A stretch of DNA of 64,000 bases from Chryseobacterium herbae (lineage in GTDB: Bacteria; Bacteroidota; Bacteroidia; Flavobacteriales; Weeksellaceae): NCBI RefSeq assembly GCF_025154075.1, contig NZ_JAOAMU010000006.1:186001-250000 (forward strand), given 5' to 3'. The notes beneath the pieces are model-generated. The model was not told where the DNA came from. It saw only the letters and a list, made by a program, of their open reading frames with translations, and did not search any database. Below are positions 8,421-16,202 of this stretch, in pieces (position 1 is the stretch's first letter; each line of letters begins with the position of its first letter). Both the position numbers and the translations under genes were made by a program.

Positions 8421-8435
8421 TACCCTTCACACCAC
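8421..8435 (+). promoter_or_regulatory. 15-base leader motif upstream of cinA-like gene (copy 2 of 2)
   Basis: TACCCTTCACACCAC, identical to the element before katE, lies 17 bases before the start codon. Nothing else in this 41-base intergenic gap stands out. Confidence 0.5.
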
Positions 8436-8452
8436 ACTAAATATTTAAAATT

Positions 8453-8953
8453 ATGGAATTTCAAAAAAATCTTTTAGAATATATCAGCCAGTCTATCATG
8501 ACTGCAGGTGAAACAATTGCGGTGGCGGAGAGCGTTACCTCAGGATGCCTGCAACTGGCTTTTTCACAGATGCCTAATGCTACTCTTTTTTACAAAGGAG
8601 GCATGACAGCCTATACACTCCCTCAAAAGGTAAAACTATTGCAGGTAGACAGAGCAGAAGCCGAAGAATGTGACTGCGTATCTGAAAATGTAGTACGAAC
8701 CATGGCACTGAACGTAGCAAAACTATTTGAATCAGACTGGTCAATTGCGACCACTGGCTATTTCACTCCGATAAGAAACTCCATGTACAAGATTTTCGCC
8801 TATTTTTCATTTTCTTATAAAGGGGAGATCATTCTTACCAAAAAACTGGAACTACATCCTAAAACACAGGCTTTAAACGCTCAGATGTATTATACGGAAT
8901 TTATTTTAGGATGTTTTAAAAGTGAAATAAACCAGTTATTGATTTTAAAATAA
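8453..8953 (+). CDS. CinA C-terminal-domain family protein (nicotinamide-nucleotide amidase-like)
   Basis: A 166-residue stand-alone CinA_C domain. The motif VAESVTSG (residues 24-31) matches the catalytic AES-T-G block of PncC-type nicotinamide mononucleotide deamidases, and ATTGYFTP corresponds to the usual G-TGYAGP loop but is altered, so activity may differ. PncC recycles NMN in NAD metabolism. No N-terminal MoaB-like domain is present. It follows katE and shares a 15-base leader motif with it, which suggests a stress-induced role, as is often seen for short CinA-like proteins near catalases. Confidence 0.85.
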   Translation: MEFQKNLLEYISQSIMTAGETIAVAESVTSGCLQLAFSQMPNATLFYKGGMTAYTLPQKVKLLQVDRAEAEECDCVSENVVRTMALNVAKLFESDWSIATTGYFTPIRNSMYKIFAYFSFSYKGEIILTKKLELHPKTQALNAQMYYTEFILGCFKSEINQLLILK

Positions 8954-9038
8954 TTTCATTGAGAAAGTAGATTAGATCAGTCTCAAAATTCTGAGATCTG
9001 CATCTTGAAATTTAATAGTAAACTTTAAGCTCGTTACC

Positions 9039-9695
9039 ATGTCCAAAAAAAGTTTCTTCTATCGTAACAGTTTAAGTATTGTTGTACTCGGATTAATGCT
9101 TGTTTGTCTTTTGGGGCAGTTCTTAACGGGATGGAAAACATTAAATAAAGAACTGGCAGAACAGGGAAGTTCTGTACTGTCTCTGGGATCTTATATTCAC
9201 AGCGGACATTTTATACAGGCAACATTTGAAAACTGGGAAAGTGAATTTCTTCAGATGATGCTGTATATCGTTCTGACCGTTTCTTTAAGGCAGAAGGGCT
9301 CCAGTGAATCAAAATCTCTGGAAGAAAAAGAGGAGGTGGACAAAGAACCGAAATTTCATGCAAAAGCCCCGTGGCCTGTTAAGAAAGGCGGAATATGGCT
9401 TGCCTTGTACAAACATTCCTTATCCTTAGTTTTTGCTCTTCTGTTTCTGGCAAGTTTTGGAATGCATTTTTACGGCAGTCTCAAAGATTATAATGAGGAA
9501 CTGATGGTAAAGCACGAGCCTACCGTTACAGCTATGCATTATATATCCGACTCCAGATTCTGGTTTGAATCTTTTCAGAACTGGCAGAGTGAATTTTTAG
9601 CTGTTTTCTCTATAGTGGTACTGTCGATCTGGCTCCGTGAAAAAGGCTCCCCCGAATCCAAGCCGGTAGACATGGCACACGACGAAACACCTTAG
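9039..9695 (+). CDS. DUF6766 family membrane protein with internal duplication
   Basis: A 218-residue membrane protein. Each half carries two hydrophobic segments around a short loop with the conserved NW-SEFL block: residues 5-90 (FENWESEFLQMM, then LRQKGSSESK) and residues 125-210 (FQNWQSEFLAVF, then LREKGSPESK). The two halves align along their length, so the gene arose by duplication of a two-helix unit. DUF6766 proteins have no known function but often occur in general stress clusters. It follows the katE and cinA-like genes and ends tail-to-tail with an AraC gene, overlapping it by a few bases. Confidence 0.8.
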   Translation: MSKKSFFYRNSLSIVVLGLMLVCLLGQFLTGWKTLNKELAEQGSSVLSLGSYIHSGHFIQATFENWESEFLQMMLYIVLTVSLRQKGSSESKSLEEKEEVDKEPKFHAKAPWPVKKGGIWLALYKHSLSLVFALLFLASFGMHFYGSLKDYNEELMVKHEPTVTAMHYISDSRFWFESFQNWQSEFLAVFSIVVLSIWLREKGSPESKPVDMAHDETP

Positions 9696-10498
9696 CTGAG
9701 TTTTTTCACCTTAGGTTTCGATTTCATAATCGAATCATAAGAAGACGTAAAAGCCGATAAGCTCTGGTAGCCGACTTTGTAGGCGATCTGGCTTAAGGTA
9801 AACTGCCCTATATCGATCAATTCTATACTTTTCAAGATTCTTACGAGCTGATGGTATTTTTGAAGCGTAATTCCGGTTTCACTCTTAAATATTCTCTGCA
9901 GACTGCGGACGGACATCTGTGCTTTTTCTGCCAGTTCATCAGCATTCAGGCTGTATTTAAAATTGGTATTGATAGATGTACAGACAGGAATAAGTCTGGC
10001 ATCCGACGGAACGGGAATTTCAAGATAACTGCTTTCTCTGCAGAAATTCGGCAGACTTTTTAAAATAGCCTTAAAAAACAAATCCTGCTCCTCATCTTCT
10101 TCCGTTAACTGGTTCCATTTCGAAGCATACAAAAGCATTTCCTTTAAAACAGGAGGAACTGCAAAAACGTGAACATCTTTATAAAAATCATCATTAAAAA
10201 CGTTTTTAAATAAAAAGACCATCAAATTGACCGTTTTTGCTTCAGAAGTAATCCTGTGCGCCTTTCCCGAAGGAACCCAAATTACATGATACTGTGGCAC
10301 AAGATAGATCTTCTGGTCAATATGAAAATACTGATAGCCCTCTTCCACAAAGGTAAGTTGGGCACGGTGATGGGCATGCTCATGATCATCATGTTTCCAA
10401 TCTTTTTCACACCAGACATAGGCTTCTTTTCCGATGGTGTCTACAAAACGGCTATCCTTTTGTTCCTTTAAACCGCATTTTACGATGTCGTTCTGCAT
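9692..10498 (-). CDS. AraC family regulator with cupin-like sensor domain
   Basis: A 268-residue regulator. The N-terminal cupin-like domain (about 30-110, HAHHRAQLTFVEEGYQYFHI, PQYHVIWVPSGKAHRI) could bind a small ligand or metal. The C-terminal double helix-turn-helix is clear (about 165-260: LNADELAEKAQMSVRSLQRIFKSETGITLQKYHQLVRI and TLSQIAYKVGYQSLSAFTSSY). It is divergent from the flavodoxin-RidA fusion gene, its likely target. Confidence 0.9.
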   Translation of the reverse strand: MQNDIVKCGLKEQKDSRFVDTIGKEAYVWCEKDWKHDDHEHAHHRAQLTFVEEGYQYFHIDQKIYLVPQYHVIWVPSGKAHRITSEAKTVNLMVFLFKNVFNDDFYKDVHVFAVPPVLKEMLLYASKWNQLTEEDEEQDLFFKAILKSLPNFCRESSYLEIPVPSDARLIPVCTSINTNFKYSLNADELAEKAQMSVRSLQRIFKSETGITLQKYHQLVRILKSIELIDIGQFTLSQIAYKVGYQSLSAFTSSYDSIMKSKPKVKKLS

Positions 10499-10533
10499 AG
10501 AATTTTTGGCAAATTTAATAAAAACGACAATAC

Positions 10534-10541
10534 TAATTTTG
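10534..10541 (+). promoter_or_regulatory. -7 box of the flavodoxin-RidA gene
   Basis: TAATTTTG matches TAnnTTTG. The predicted start of transcription (about 10548) lies after the upstream ATG at 10543, so translation should begin at 10567. The -33 element is not clear. Confidence 0.5.
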
Positions 10542-10566
10542 TATGGTAATTATTTATCTATTAAAA

Positions 10567-11712
10567 ATGAAAAAACTAAGTACGGTTTTTGTATTAATTT
10601 TATTATTAAAAATCACCACAATCATGGCACAAGACAACAAAGCTAAAATACTGGTCCTCATTCATTCTGATAATGGCGGAACCTACGAATTGGCTAAAGA
10701 AATAGCAACCGGCATCGAAAGCAGCAAAAATGCTACAGCCGTCATCAAACAGGTAAAAGAATCTCAAAACACAAAACTGAAAAATATTCCTGTCGCATCC
10801 GTGGAAGAACTGCCTTCTTACGACGGAATCGCGTTTGGATCGCCTGTTTATTTCGGGAATATCAGTACTGGGATGAGTGAATTCTTATCGAAGACCGTTA
10901 ATTTATGGACAAATCATTCACTAGAAGGAATGCCTGCCACTGTTTTTATGTCTGCAGGAAGTGGTGCGGGAAAAGAACTGGCTCTTAATGCGTTCTGGAA
11001 TACTTTAGCCGTTCACGGAATGGTATTGGTTTCCAACGGAATCAGAGGAACTGAAGGTATCAATAAAACCATTCCTCAGGGAAATACCGTTTTAGGCGTT
11101 ACAAGTATGGCCTCACTGAAAGATGTGGAAAGACCTACCAAAGATGAGCGTGCGCTGGCAGAACTTCAGGGAAGTAATTTTGCTAAAACGGCTTTAGCTT
11201 TGAAAGGAACATTCAGCAAAAAAATGACAGCAGCAGTTTCTGTAGAAAAATCCGAAGATATCAATGCTGTTTTGAAACAGAAAAATATAACCCTTCCAAA
11301 AGTTCCTCAACCAGCCGGAAATTATAAGCCGTATGTACGTTCAGGAAATCTGGTATTCATCAATCAGGTGGCTTTGAAAGACGGGAAAATTTTAAACCCG
11401 GGAAAATTAGGCGTTAGTGTGAATGAAGAACAGGTAAAAGAGGCTACAAAAGCGACGATGCTTAACGTTATTGCGGTTTTAAAAGAAGCAGTAGGCGGTG
11501 ATCTTAATAAAGTAAAGCAATGTGTGCAACTTACCGGAATCTTCAATACAAAAGATGATTACACAAAGCATGCAGACCTCATGAATACAGCTTCAGATCT
11601 GACGGTAGAAATTCTGGGTGAAAAAGGAAAACATGCGAGAGCCACTCTGGGAGCTTCCTCTATTCCTGTGAATTCTTCTGTGGAAATTCAGGCTATTTTT
11701 GAAGTGGAATAA
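10567..11712 (+). CDS. Exported flavodoxin-like / RidA-like fusion protein
   Basis: About 381 residues. A signal peptide (MKKLSTVFVLILLLKITTIMA, cleavage near AQD) is followed by a flavodoxin/WrbA-like domain (about 25-200) with an FMN phosphate loop HSDNGGTYELA and the blocks AFGSPVYFGN and GSGAGKE. A RidA/YjgF domain makes up the C-terminal third (about 250-381, RSGNLVFINQVALKDG, LGASSIPVNSSVEIQAIFEV). RidA proteins hydrolyse reactive enamines/imines in the cytoplasm, whereas this one appears exported, which is unusual. An ATG 24 bases upstream is rejected because it precedes the signal and the probable transcription start. It is divergent from an AraC regulator. Substrate unknown; quinone or imine detoxification in the periplasm is an inference. 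Confidence 0.85.
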   Translation: MKKLSTVFVLILLLKITTIMAQDNKAKILVLIHSDNGGTYELAKEIATGIESSKNATAVIKQVKESQNTKLKNIPVASVEELPSYDGIAFGSPVYFGNISTGMSEFLSKTVNLWTNHSLEGMPATVFMSAGSGAGKELALNAFWNTLAVHGMVLVSNGIRGTEGINKTIPQGNTVLGVTSMASLKDVERPTKDERALAELQGSNFAKTALALKGTFSKKMTAAVSVEKSEDINAVLKQKNITLPKVPQPAGNYKPYVRSGNLVFINQVALKDGKILNPGKLGVSVNEEQVKEATKATMLNVIAVLKEAVGGDLNKVKQCVQLTGIFNTKDDYTKHADLMNTASDLTVEILGEKGKHARATLGASSIPVNSSVEIQAIFEVE

Positions 11713-11732
11713 TTCACTTATTAACCCTATAC

Positions 11733-11823
11733 AAATCTGCTTTATTTGCTCAATCTGCGGAAAAAATGAACTGCGAATTTCATTTTAATCTCTCGCGGAT
11801 CCGGCAGATAGAGCAGATTTTTT
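11733..11823 (+). repeat. Terminator-like inverted repeat (dispersed element, module A, copy 1)
   Basis: AAATCTGCT at the left end pairs with AGCAGATTT at the right end, followed by a T-rich tract, so it may end transcription of the fusion gene. Its right half (11775-11823) is similar, in inverse orientation, to 22584-22631, which marks it as part of a dispersed intergenic repeat. Confidence 0.55.
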
Positions 11824-11842
11824 TATTTCTGATTATGCTTCT

Positions 11843-11925
11843 GGATATCCATTCAATAGGGATGGGCTTTAGCCCATCTGAACAAGGAAAAAAAATTCAA
11901 CGGCTTTAGCCAAAATATAGAATTA
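11843..11925. repeat. Dispersed palindromic repeat, module B, copy 1
   Basis: Contains the palindromes GATGGGCTTTAGCCCATC and GGCTTTAGCC. The whole 80-base unit returns in inverse orientation at 22633-22723 with few changes. It looks like a REP/BIME-like intergenic element; both copies lie immediately downstream of minus-strand genes. Confidence 0.8.
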
Positions 11926-11930
11926 TAAAA

Positions 11931-13376
11931 TTATTTTACCCTGCTGATATGAAATTCCAAAACCTTGGAAATGATTTTTATACTATCCTCCAACTGTTCT
12001 TCGGAAAGAGATCCATAACTGAGTCTGAATCCGTTGATAATACGATCAGAACTGTATTGTTTCGGATGAATGATATTGATGCTTTTTTCAAGCAGTGAAG
12101 CCGTTACAGCATCCCAATCCAGATTTTCTTTCGGAACGATCCAGAAAGCAAGACCGCCTTCAGGAAGTGTAAAATCGGCGACATCTTTCAAATGCTTTTC
12201 CAAAAGGCTGTACACAAGATCTCTTTTGTTTTTATAATGGATGGTCGCTTTTTTGATATGTTTTTTCACCGTGCCCTCCTTGATTAATTGGAGGACAGCC
12301 TGTTCCATAATCACATCACCCTGAACATCAATGATCTTGCGCAAATCTCCTATTTTTTTGATCAGGTTGGGATCTTTGGATGCCAGATAGCCGATCCGTA
12401 GGGCAGGAGCGACCACTTTGCTCAATGTTCCCACGTAGACATAGCTGTTGAGTTCAGCAAAACTGGAAACGGGAAGAATAGGGCGGTACCCAAAATGGAA
12501 CTCATTGTCATAATCATCTTCAATGATGGTTATTTCATTTTTGTTTGATAATTCAATTAATTCAAGTCTTCTTGCTAAACTTAAAGTAACCGTTGTAGGA
12601 TACTGTCTGTGAGGGGTAATGTAGATCGCTTTTATATTTTTATTTTCTGCTAAAAGCTTTTCAATGTCTTTGATCATAATCCCTTCATCATCTATTGCTG
12701 CAGGCAGAAGCTCAGCTCCGGCGTATTCAAAGGCTTTCCATGCGGGTTTGTAACCGGGATTTTCCACAATCACCTGATCTCCGGGTTTTAGCAGGCATTG
12801 AGCGGTCAGAAACATCGCCATCTGGCTTCCTCTCGTGATCGAAACTTCATTTTCATTGATATGCATTCCGCGCTGGTGGTTCAGCATCTGGGAGATGGTT
12901 TTCCGGAATTCAATATCGCCGTGTTCATCGCTGTAACCCATCATCTGCCATTTTGCTTTCCTGTTAAAGATCTGGCGGTAGGCGCGGGCAAGTTCTGTCA
13001 CCGGAGCTATTTTGCTGTCAGGATGGCCATCATCAAAATTGATTATGGGTCTGTTTAAAACGGATAAATCCTTTTCAGCTTCCGGACCTCTTGTATTGAT
13101 TCTTTCCTGTAAAACCGGAAGTTTATCGGATACAAAGATTCCTTTTCTTTCTTTGGAAACGACCCATTCTTCATTAATAAGCACCTGATAGGCCTCCACT
13201 CCTGTATTTCTGTTGATTTTCAGCATCAACGCAAGATTTCTGCTTCCGGGAAGTGCATCCCCGGCATTGAGCCTTCCGGAACGTATATCCGCAATAATCG
13301 TATCCGCGATCTGCAGATAGACGGCTTTTTCAAGTTCTTTATCTATTTCAAATTCTAATTTCCAAGGACGAAGCAT
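11931..13376 (-). CDS. PdxR/MocR-type GntR regulator with aminotransferase domain
   Basis: 481 residues: an N-terminal GntR winged helix (about 15-85, LNAGDALPGSRNLALMLKINRNTGVEAYQVL) fused to an aminotransferase-like domain (about 115-478) with PNPGYKPAWKAFEYAG-type and IIEDDYDNEFHF blocks and the PLP lysine in GTLSKVVAPALRIGYL. It is divergent from a cupin gene followed by a DHDPS-family gene and is their likely regulator. TGGACT just beyond its start and AGTCCA before the cupin promoter form a widely spaced inverted repeat that could be its binding site. Confidence 0.9.
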   Translation of the reverse strand: MLRPWKLEFEIDKELEKAVYLQIADTIIADIRSGRLNAGDALPGSRNLALMLKINRNTGVEAYQVLINEEWVVSKERKGIFVSDKLPVLQERINTRGPEAEKDLSVLNRPIINFDDGHPDSKIAPVTELARAYRQIFNRKAKWQMMGYSDEHGDIEFRKTISQMLNHQRGMHINENEVSITRGSQMAMFLTAQCLLKPGDQVIVENPGYKPAWKAFEYAGAELLPAAIDDEGIMIKDIEKLLAENKNIKAIYITPHRQYPTTVTLSLARRLELIELSNKNEITIIEDDYDNEFHFGYRPILPVSSFAELNSYVYVGTLSKVVAPALRIGYLASKDPNLIKKIGDLRKIIDVQGDVIMEQAVLQLIKEGTVKKHIKKATIHYKNKRDLVYSLLEKHLKDVADFTLPEGGLAFWIVPKENLDWDAVTASLLEKSINIIHPKQYSSDRIINGFRLSYGSLSEEQLEDSIKIISKVLEFHISRVK

Positions 13377-13430
13377 CTGGACTACCTATTTATGTAAAAA
13401 CTGAATCATTTAAACAGTCCAAATATAAGG

Positions 13431-13438
13431 TAATTTTG
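13431..13438 (+). promoter_or_regulatory. -7 box of the cupin gene
   Basis: TAATTTTG, matching TAnnTTTG, lies 39 bases before the cupin start codon. The -33 position has only a weak TTTA-like match, as expected for an activator-dependent promoter; the divergent MocR gene is the candidate regulator. Confidence 0.5.
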
Positions 13439-13477
13439 TCATGCAATAACGCACAAACAATTAAAATTTAAAACATC

Positions 13478-13933
13478 ATGGACAAAAAAGATTTCAGTTC
13501 AAAAGACTTTCACGAAACATTTGCAAGACCAAAGTACGTAAAACCTAGCCATTTAATTCATAAAAATGTAGAAAATGCAGGCGTGCACAATCAATTTTCA
13601 ACAGAAAGAAAGCACCCGGTTTTCTTTGTAGATCTTCCAAGTAAAAACGTCAGCATGACTATCGGTGGATTAACTCCGGGTCAGCAAACCAACAGACACC
13701 GTCACACGTATGAAACCGTATTGTATGTGATCGAAGGAAAAGGATGGACAGAAGTAGAGGACGAGAGAGTACATTGGGAAGCAGGAGACGCGGTTTATAT
13801 TCCTTCTTGGGCTTGGCACAAACATCAGAATCTCAGTGACACAGAGCCTGCCAAATATCTGGCTTGCGAAAATGCACCACAGCTTCAGAACTTAGGTGTG
13901 GCGTTGAGAGAAGAGGAAGGAAGAGATCTTTAG
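13478..13933 (+). CDS. Cupin domain-containing protein
   Basis: A 151-residue single-domain cupin. Motif 1 is GQQTNRHRHTYETVLYVIEGKGWTEVE and motif 2 is DAVYIPSWAWHKHQNLS; the histidines and glutamate could bind a divalent metal. Similar small cupins act as dioxygenases, isomerases or sugar/amino acid binding proteins. Between this gene and the DHDPS-family gene lie 254 bases with two tandem-repeat tracts, so cotranscription is possible but not assured. It is divergent from a PdxR/MocR regulator. The reaction is unknown. Confidence 0.8.
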   Translation: MDKKDFSSKDFHETFARPKYVKPSHLIHKNVENAGVHNQFSTERKHPVFFVDLPSKNVSMTIGGLTPGQQTNRHRHTYETVLYVIEGKGWTEVEDERVHWEAGDAVYIPSWAWHKHQNLSDTEPAKYLACENAPQLQNLGVALREEEGRDL

Positions 13934-13941
13934 GGTTCAAA

Positions 13942-13977
13942 GGTTAAGGTTAAGGTTAAGGTTAAGGTTAAGGTTAA
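13942..13977. repeat. GGTTAA hexamer tandem repeat (6 copies)
   Basis: Six perfect GGTTAA units follow the cupin stop codon. Tracts of this kind are prone to slippage; they make no open frame of note. Confidence 0.95.
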
Positions 13978-14076
13978 GCGATTCATTTGTAAAGATTTAG
14001 AGGAGAGCCTTTCTAACTAAATTCCAGAAAAACATCAAACCGAACACTTTTTTAAATATAAAATAAAGGATTTTTT

Positions 14077-14153
14077 CCCTAAACCCTAAACCCTAAACCC
14101 TAAACCCTAAACCCTAAACCCTAAACCCTAAACCCTAAACCCTAAACCCTAAA
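14077..14153. repeat. CCCTAAA heptamer tandem repeat (11 copies)
   Basis: Eleven perfect copies of CCCTAAA, the complement of the plant-type telomere repeat TTTAGGG, ending in a degenerate CTCTAAT. The tract ends 34 bases before the start codon of the DHDPS-family gene, so copy-number changes could alter promoter spacing or leader length. Confidence 0.97.
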
Positions 14154-14187
14154 CTCTAATTTATCATTTAATTAAAAAAAATAAAAC

Positions 14188-15072
14188 ATGAAAAATGTTC
14201 CATTCAAAGGCATCATTGCTTATCCCATTACGCCTTTTGACCAGAATGAGAAAGTAGATATTCCTCTTTTTAAAAAGCTGGTGGAAAGACTCATCGTTTC
14301 GGGAAGCCACGGAATTGCCCCATTAGGAAGTACAGGCGTGATGCCCTATCTGTCTGATGACGAAAAGGAAGCGATCACAGAAGCCTCTATACAACAGACC
14401 AACGGAAGGATTCCAACATTGGTAGGGGTATCAAACCTTACCACAGAAAAGACCGTTCATCATGCTCAATTTGCAGAAAAAGCAGGTGCGGATGCCGTGA
14501 TGATCATTCCTATGAGCTACTGGAAACTGACGGATGATGAGATCGTAGCCCATTATGATGCAGTGGCCAGCAAGATTTCAATTCCTATCATGGCTTATAA
14601 TAATCCGGCAACCAGTGGAGTAGATATGTCTCCGACACTTTTGAAAAGGCTTTTGGAGATCCCGAATATTACGATGATCAAGGAAAGTACGGGAGATATC
14701 CAGAGAATGCATTATCTGAGAAAAGAACTCGGCGAGGAAACGGCTTTCTACAACGGATCCAATCCATTGGCACTGGCTGCATTTACGGCCGGAGCAAGAG
14801 GATGGTGTACCGCAGCCCCCAATTTAATTCCTGAACTTAATGTGGGTTTGTACAAAGCCATTGAAGAAGGAAATTTAGAGAAAGCAAAAGAAGTGTTCTA
14901 CAGACAGTTTGACCTGTTGAAATTCATTGTGAATAAAGGTCTGCCCAGAGCAGTCAAAGCAGGCCTGAATATTCTCGGTGAGGAAGGTGGAAGCTTAAGA
15001 AGTCCGCTAAAACCTCTGACCGAAAAAGAAACAGAAGAACTTAGAAATATTATTAAAACCCTTGTAAATTAA
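14188..15072 (+). CDS. Dihydrodipicolinate synthase / N-acetylneuraminate lyase family protein
   Basis: A 294-residue TIM-barrel class I aldolase. The Schiff-base lysine is Lys165 in TMIKESTGD, Tyr137 lies in AYNNPATSG, and the substrate carboxylate loop is GSTGVMPYL. The family cleaves or forms C-C bonds of pyruvate-type keto acids. Residues differ from those of housekeeping DapA, and the context (cupin, small thioredoxin-like gene, PdxR regulator) points to catabolism of a keto acid, sugar acid or hydroxyproline-type compound, not lysine synthesis. The exact substrate is unknown. Confidence 0.85.
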   Translation: MKNVPFKGIIAYPITPFDQNEKVDIPLFKKLVERLIVSGSHGIAPLGSTGVMPYLSDDEKEAITEASIQQTNGRIPTLVGVSNLTTEKTVHHAQFAEKAGADAVMIIPMSYWKLTDDEIVAHYDAVASKISIPIMAYNNPATSGVDMSPTLLKRLLEIPNITMIKESTGDIQRMHYLRKELGEETAFYNGSNPLALAAFTAGARGWCTAAPNLIPELNVGLYKAIEEGNLEKAKEVFYRQFDLLKFIVNKGLPRAVKAGLNILGEEGGSLRSPLKPLTEKETEELRNIIKTLVN

Positions 15073-15080
15073 TTTAAATT

Positions 15081-15314
15081 ATGAAAAAACCAGTTTTTTA
15101 TCACGCAGGATGTTCAGTATGTGTAAGTGCAGAACATGACATCATTAACCTTATCGGTGCTGACAACGTAGAGATTGTTCATTTAGGAAATGACAGGAAT
15201 AAGATTACAGAAGCTGAAAATGCAGGTGTAAAGTCGGTTCCTGCTTTGGTAACGCCGAACGGAAATGTTCTCCATATCAATTTTGGAGCATCCATGGAGG
15301 ATGTGAAGAAATAA
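15081..15314 (+). CDS. Small thioredoxin/glutaredoxin-like protein
   Basis: A 77-residue protein with HAGCSVCVSAE near the N-terminus; Cys11-x-x-Cys14 is a dithiol active site, and VKSVPALV supplies the cis-Pro loop of the thioredoxin fold. It is shorter than thioredoxin, like a minimal glutaredoxin. It lies 8 bases after the DHDPS-family gene and before a strong terminator, so it is the last gene of that operon. The redox partner is unknown. Confidence 0.8.
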   Translation: MKKPVFYHAGCSVCVSAEHDIINLIGADNVEIVHLGNDRNKITEAENAGVKSVPALVTPNGNVLHINFGASMEDVKK

Positions 15315-15357
15315 AAAAACTGATGGCTTCGAAAGCTTCAGCCACCAGTTTTTTTTG
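15315..15357 (+). terminator. Terminator of the cupin/DHDPS operon
   Basis: AAAACTG and TGGCT pair with AGCCA and CAGTTTT around a small mismatch and an 11-base loop, followed by a run of T. Strong rho-independent-type hairpin. Confidence 0.85.
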
Positions 15358-15386
15358 ATATCAGTTTAATATTTATGTTGTAGAAA

Positions 15387-15416
15387 AGGTGGTTTCGGAA
15401 TCCGAAGCCCCCTTTA
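15387..15416 (-). terminator. Terminator of the frameshifted PPOX gene (minus strand)
   Basis: A stem of about 15 bp with G-U pairs (core GGTTTCGGA/TCCGAAGCC), followed on the minus strand by TTTTCT. It lies directly after the restored stop codon of the broken minus-strand gene. Confidence 0.65.
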
Positions 15417-15418
15417 TC

Positions 15419-15926
15419 TTATACGATGGCATTGCCTTCTACGCCGTCGGAGTTATTGGTTTTAATGCCCGTCAGAGCCGAAGCTACAAAACTGAAAAGG
15501 CTCACCAGTTTTCCGGCTTTCGTATCCCAGTAATAGGTTTCTTTAGGTTCCACGCGAATGATGCTTACATCCGGATCATCTTTTTCCGTCAAACCATGCC
15601 TTGGCCATCGGCGACCATTTTTCTTCTATGGTAGCTTTATCCTTATAAACAGAAGCTTGTCCAAAGACCGAAAGATATTGTGAATCACCATTATTCATAA
15701 AGAAAAGCTGAACTCTGCGGTCATCCTTGATCTCAAAATTCTTATTGCTGGTTGCGCTGCTGATGAACCATAAATTTCCGCTGTCATCTGTTTCCTGAAG
15801 AGTCATTGGCCGGGAATTCAAAGGTGTGGTTTCGAGTTCGGTACAGAACATACAGATTCTTGCTTTTTCCGACAGTTCCTGAATTTTTTTAATGGCTTCG
15901 AGGTGGGTTAAATTTTTTGTTGACAT
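15419..15926 (-). pseudogene. General stress protein, PNPOx-like flavin-binding family, frameshifted
   Basis: The first 116 residues (SEKARICMFCTELETTPLNSRPM, GNLWFISSATSNKN) match pyridoxamine-phosphate-oxidase-like general stress proteins that bind FMN or F420. The frame then hits TGA right after AKAWFDGK. Removing one base from the five-base A run (T run 15581-15585) restores a normal ending: DDPDVSIIRVEPKETYYWD, then TKAGKLVSLFSFVASAL, then a stop at 15419-15421, giving about 168 residues, the usual family length. So this is one gene with a +1 frameshift in a homopolymer: a sequencing error, a recent pseudogene or a slippage-prone switch. Confidence 0.85.
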
Positions 15927-16202
15927 AATATTATATTTTAAGTGATTGGAATTTTAGAATATACAATACAGTATTTGTTGTTCCGTATAGTTCAAAAATC
16001 TAACCAAAAGGATATGACACCAAAGTATTGTCCATTAAATATCCCCGTTTTTCCGGTTTTTTTGTCAACAAAACAATTGGATTAAAAAGAGAATAGATTT
16101 AAGACTTAAAAAAAATACCTGTGCTCATCAGAAATATTTATTTTTGTTGATAGAACCTTATTTCAAAAGGGAATTCGAATCATTTCAATACGATAAAATC
16201 TG

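Noticed and set aside
8973..9006. Hairpin TCTCA-AAATTC-TGAGA before the DUF6766 gene
   Set aside because: Short stem without a T-tract and no partner copy; not strong enough to call.
14077..14153. Telomere of a linear replicon
   Set aside because: The array is internal to a gene cluster with genes on both sides; only the unit sequence resembles a telomere.
15389..15634. Plus-strand open frame of 81 codons
   Set aside because: It is antisense to the tail of the frameshifted PNPOx-like gene, whose restored frame explains the sequence.
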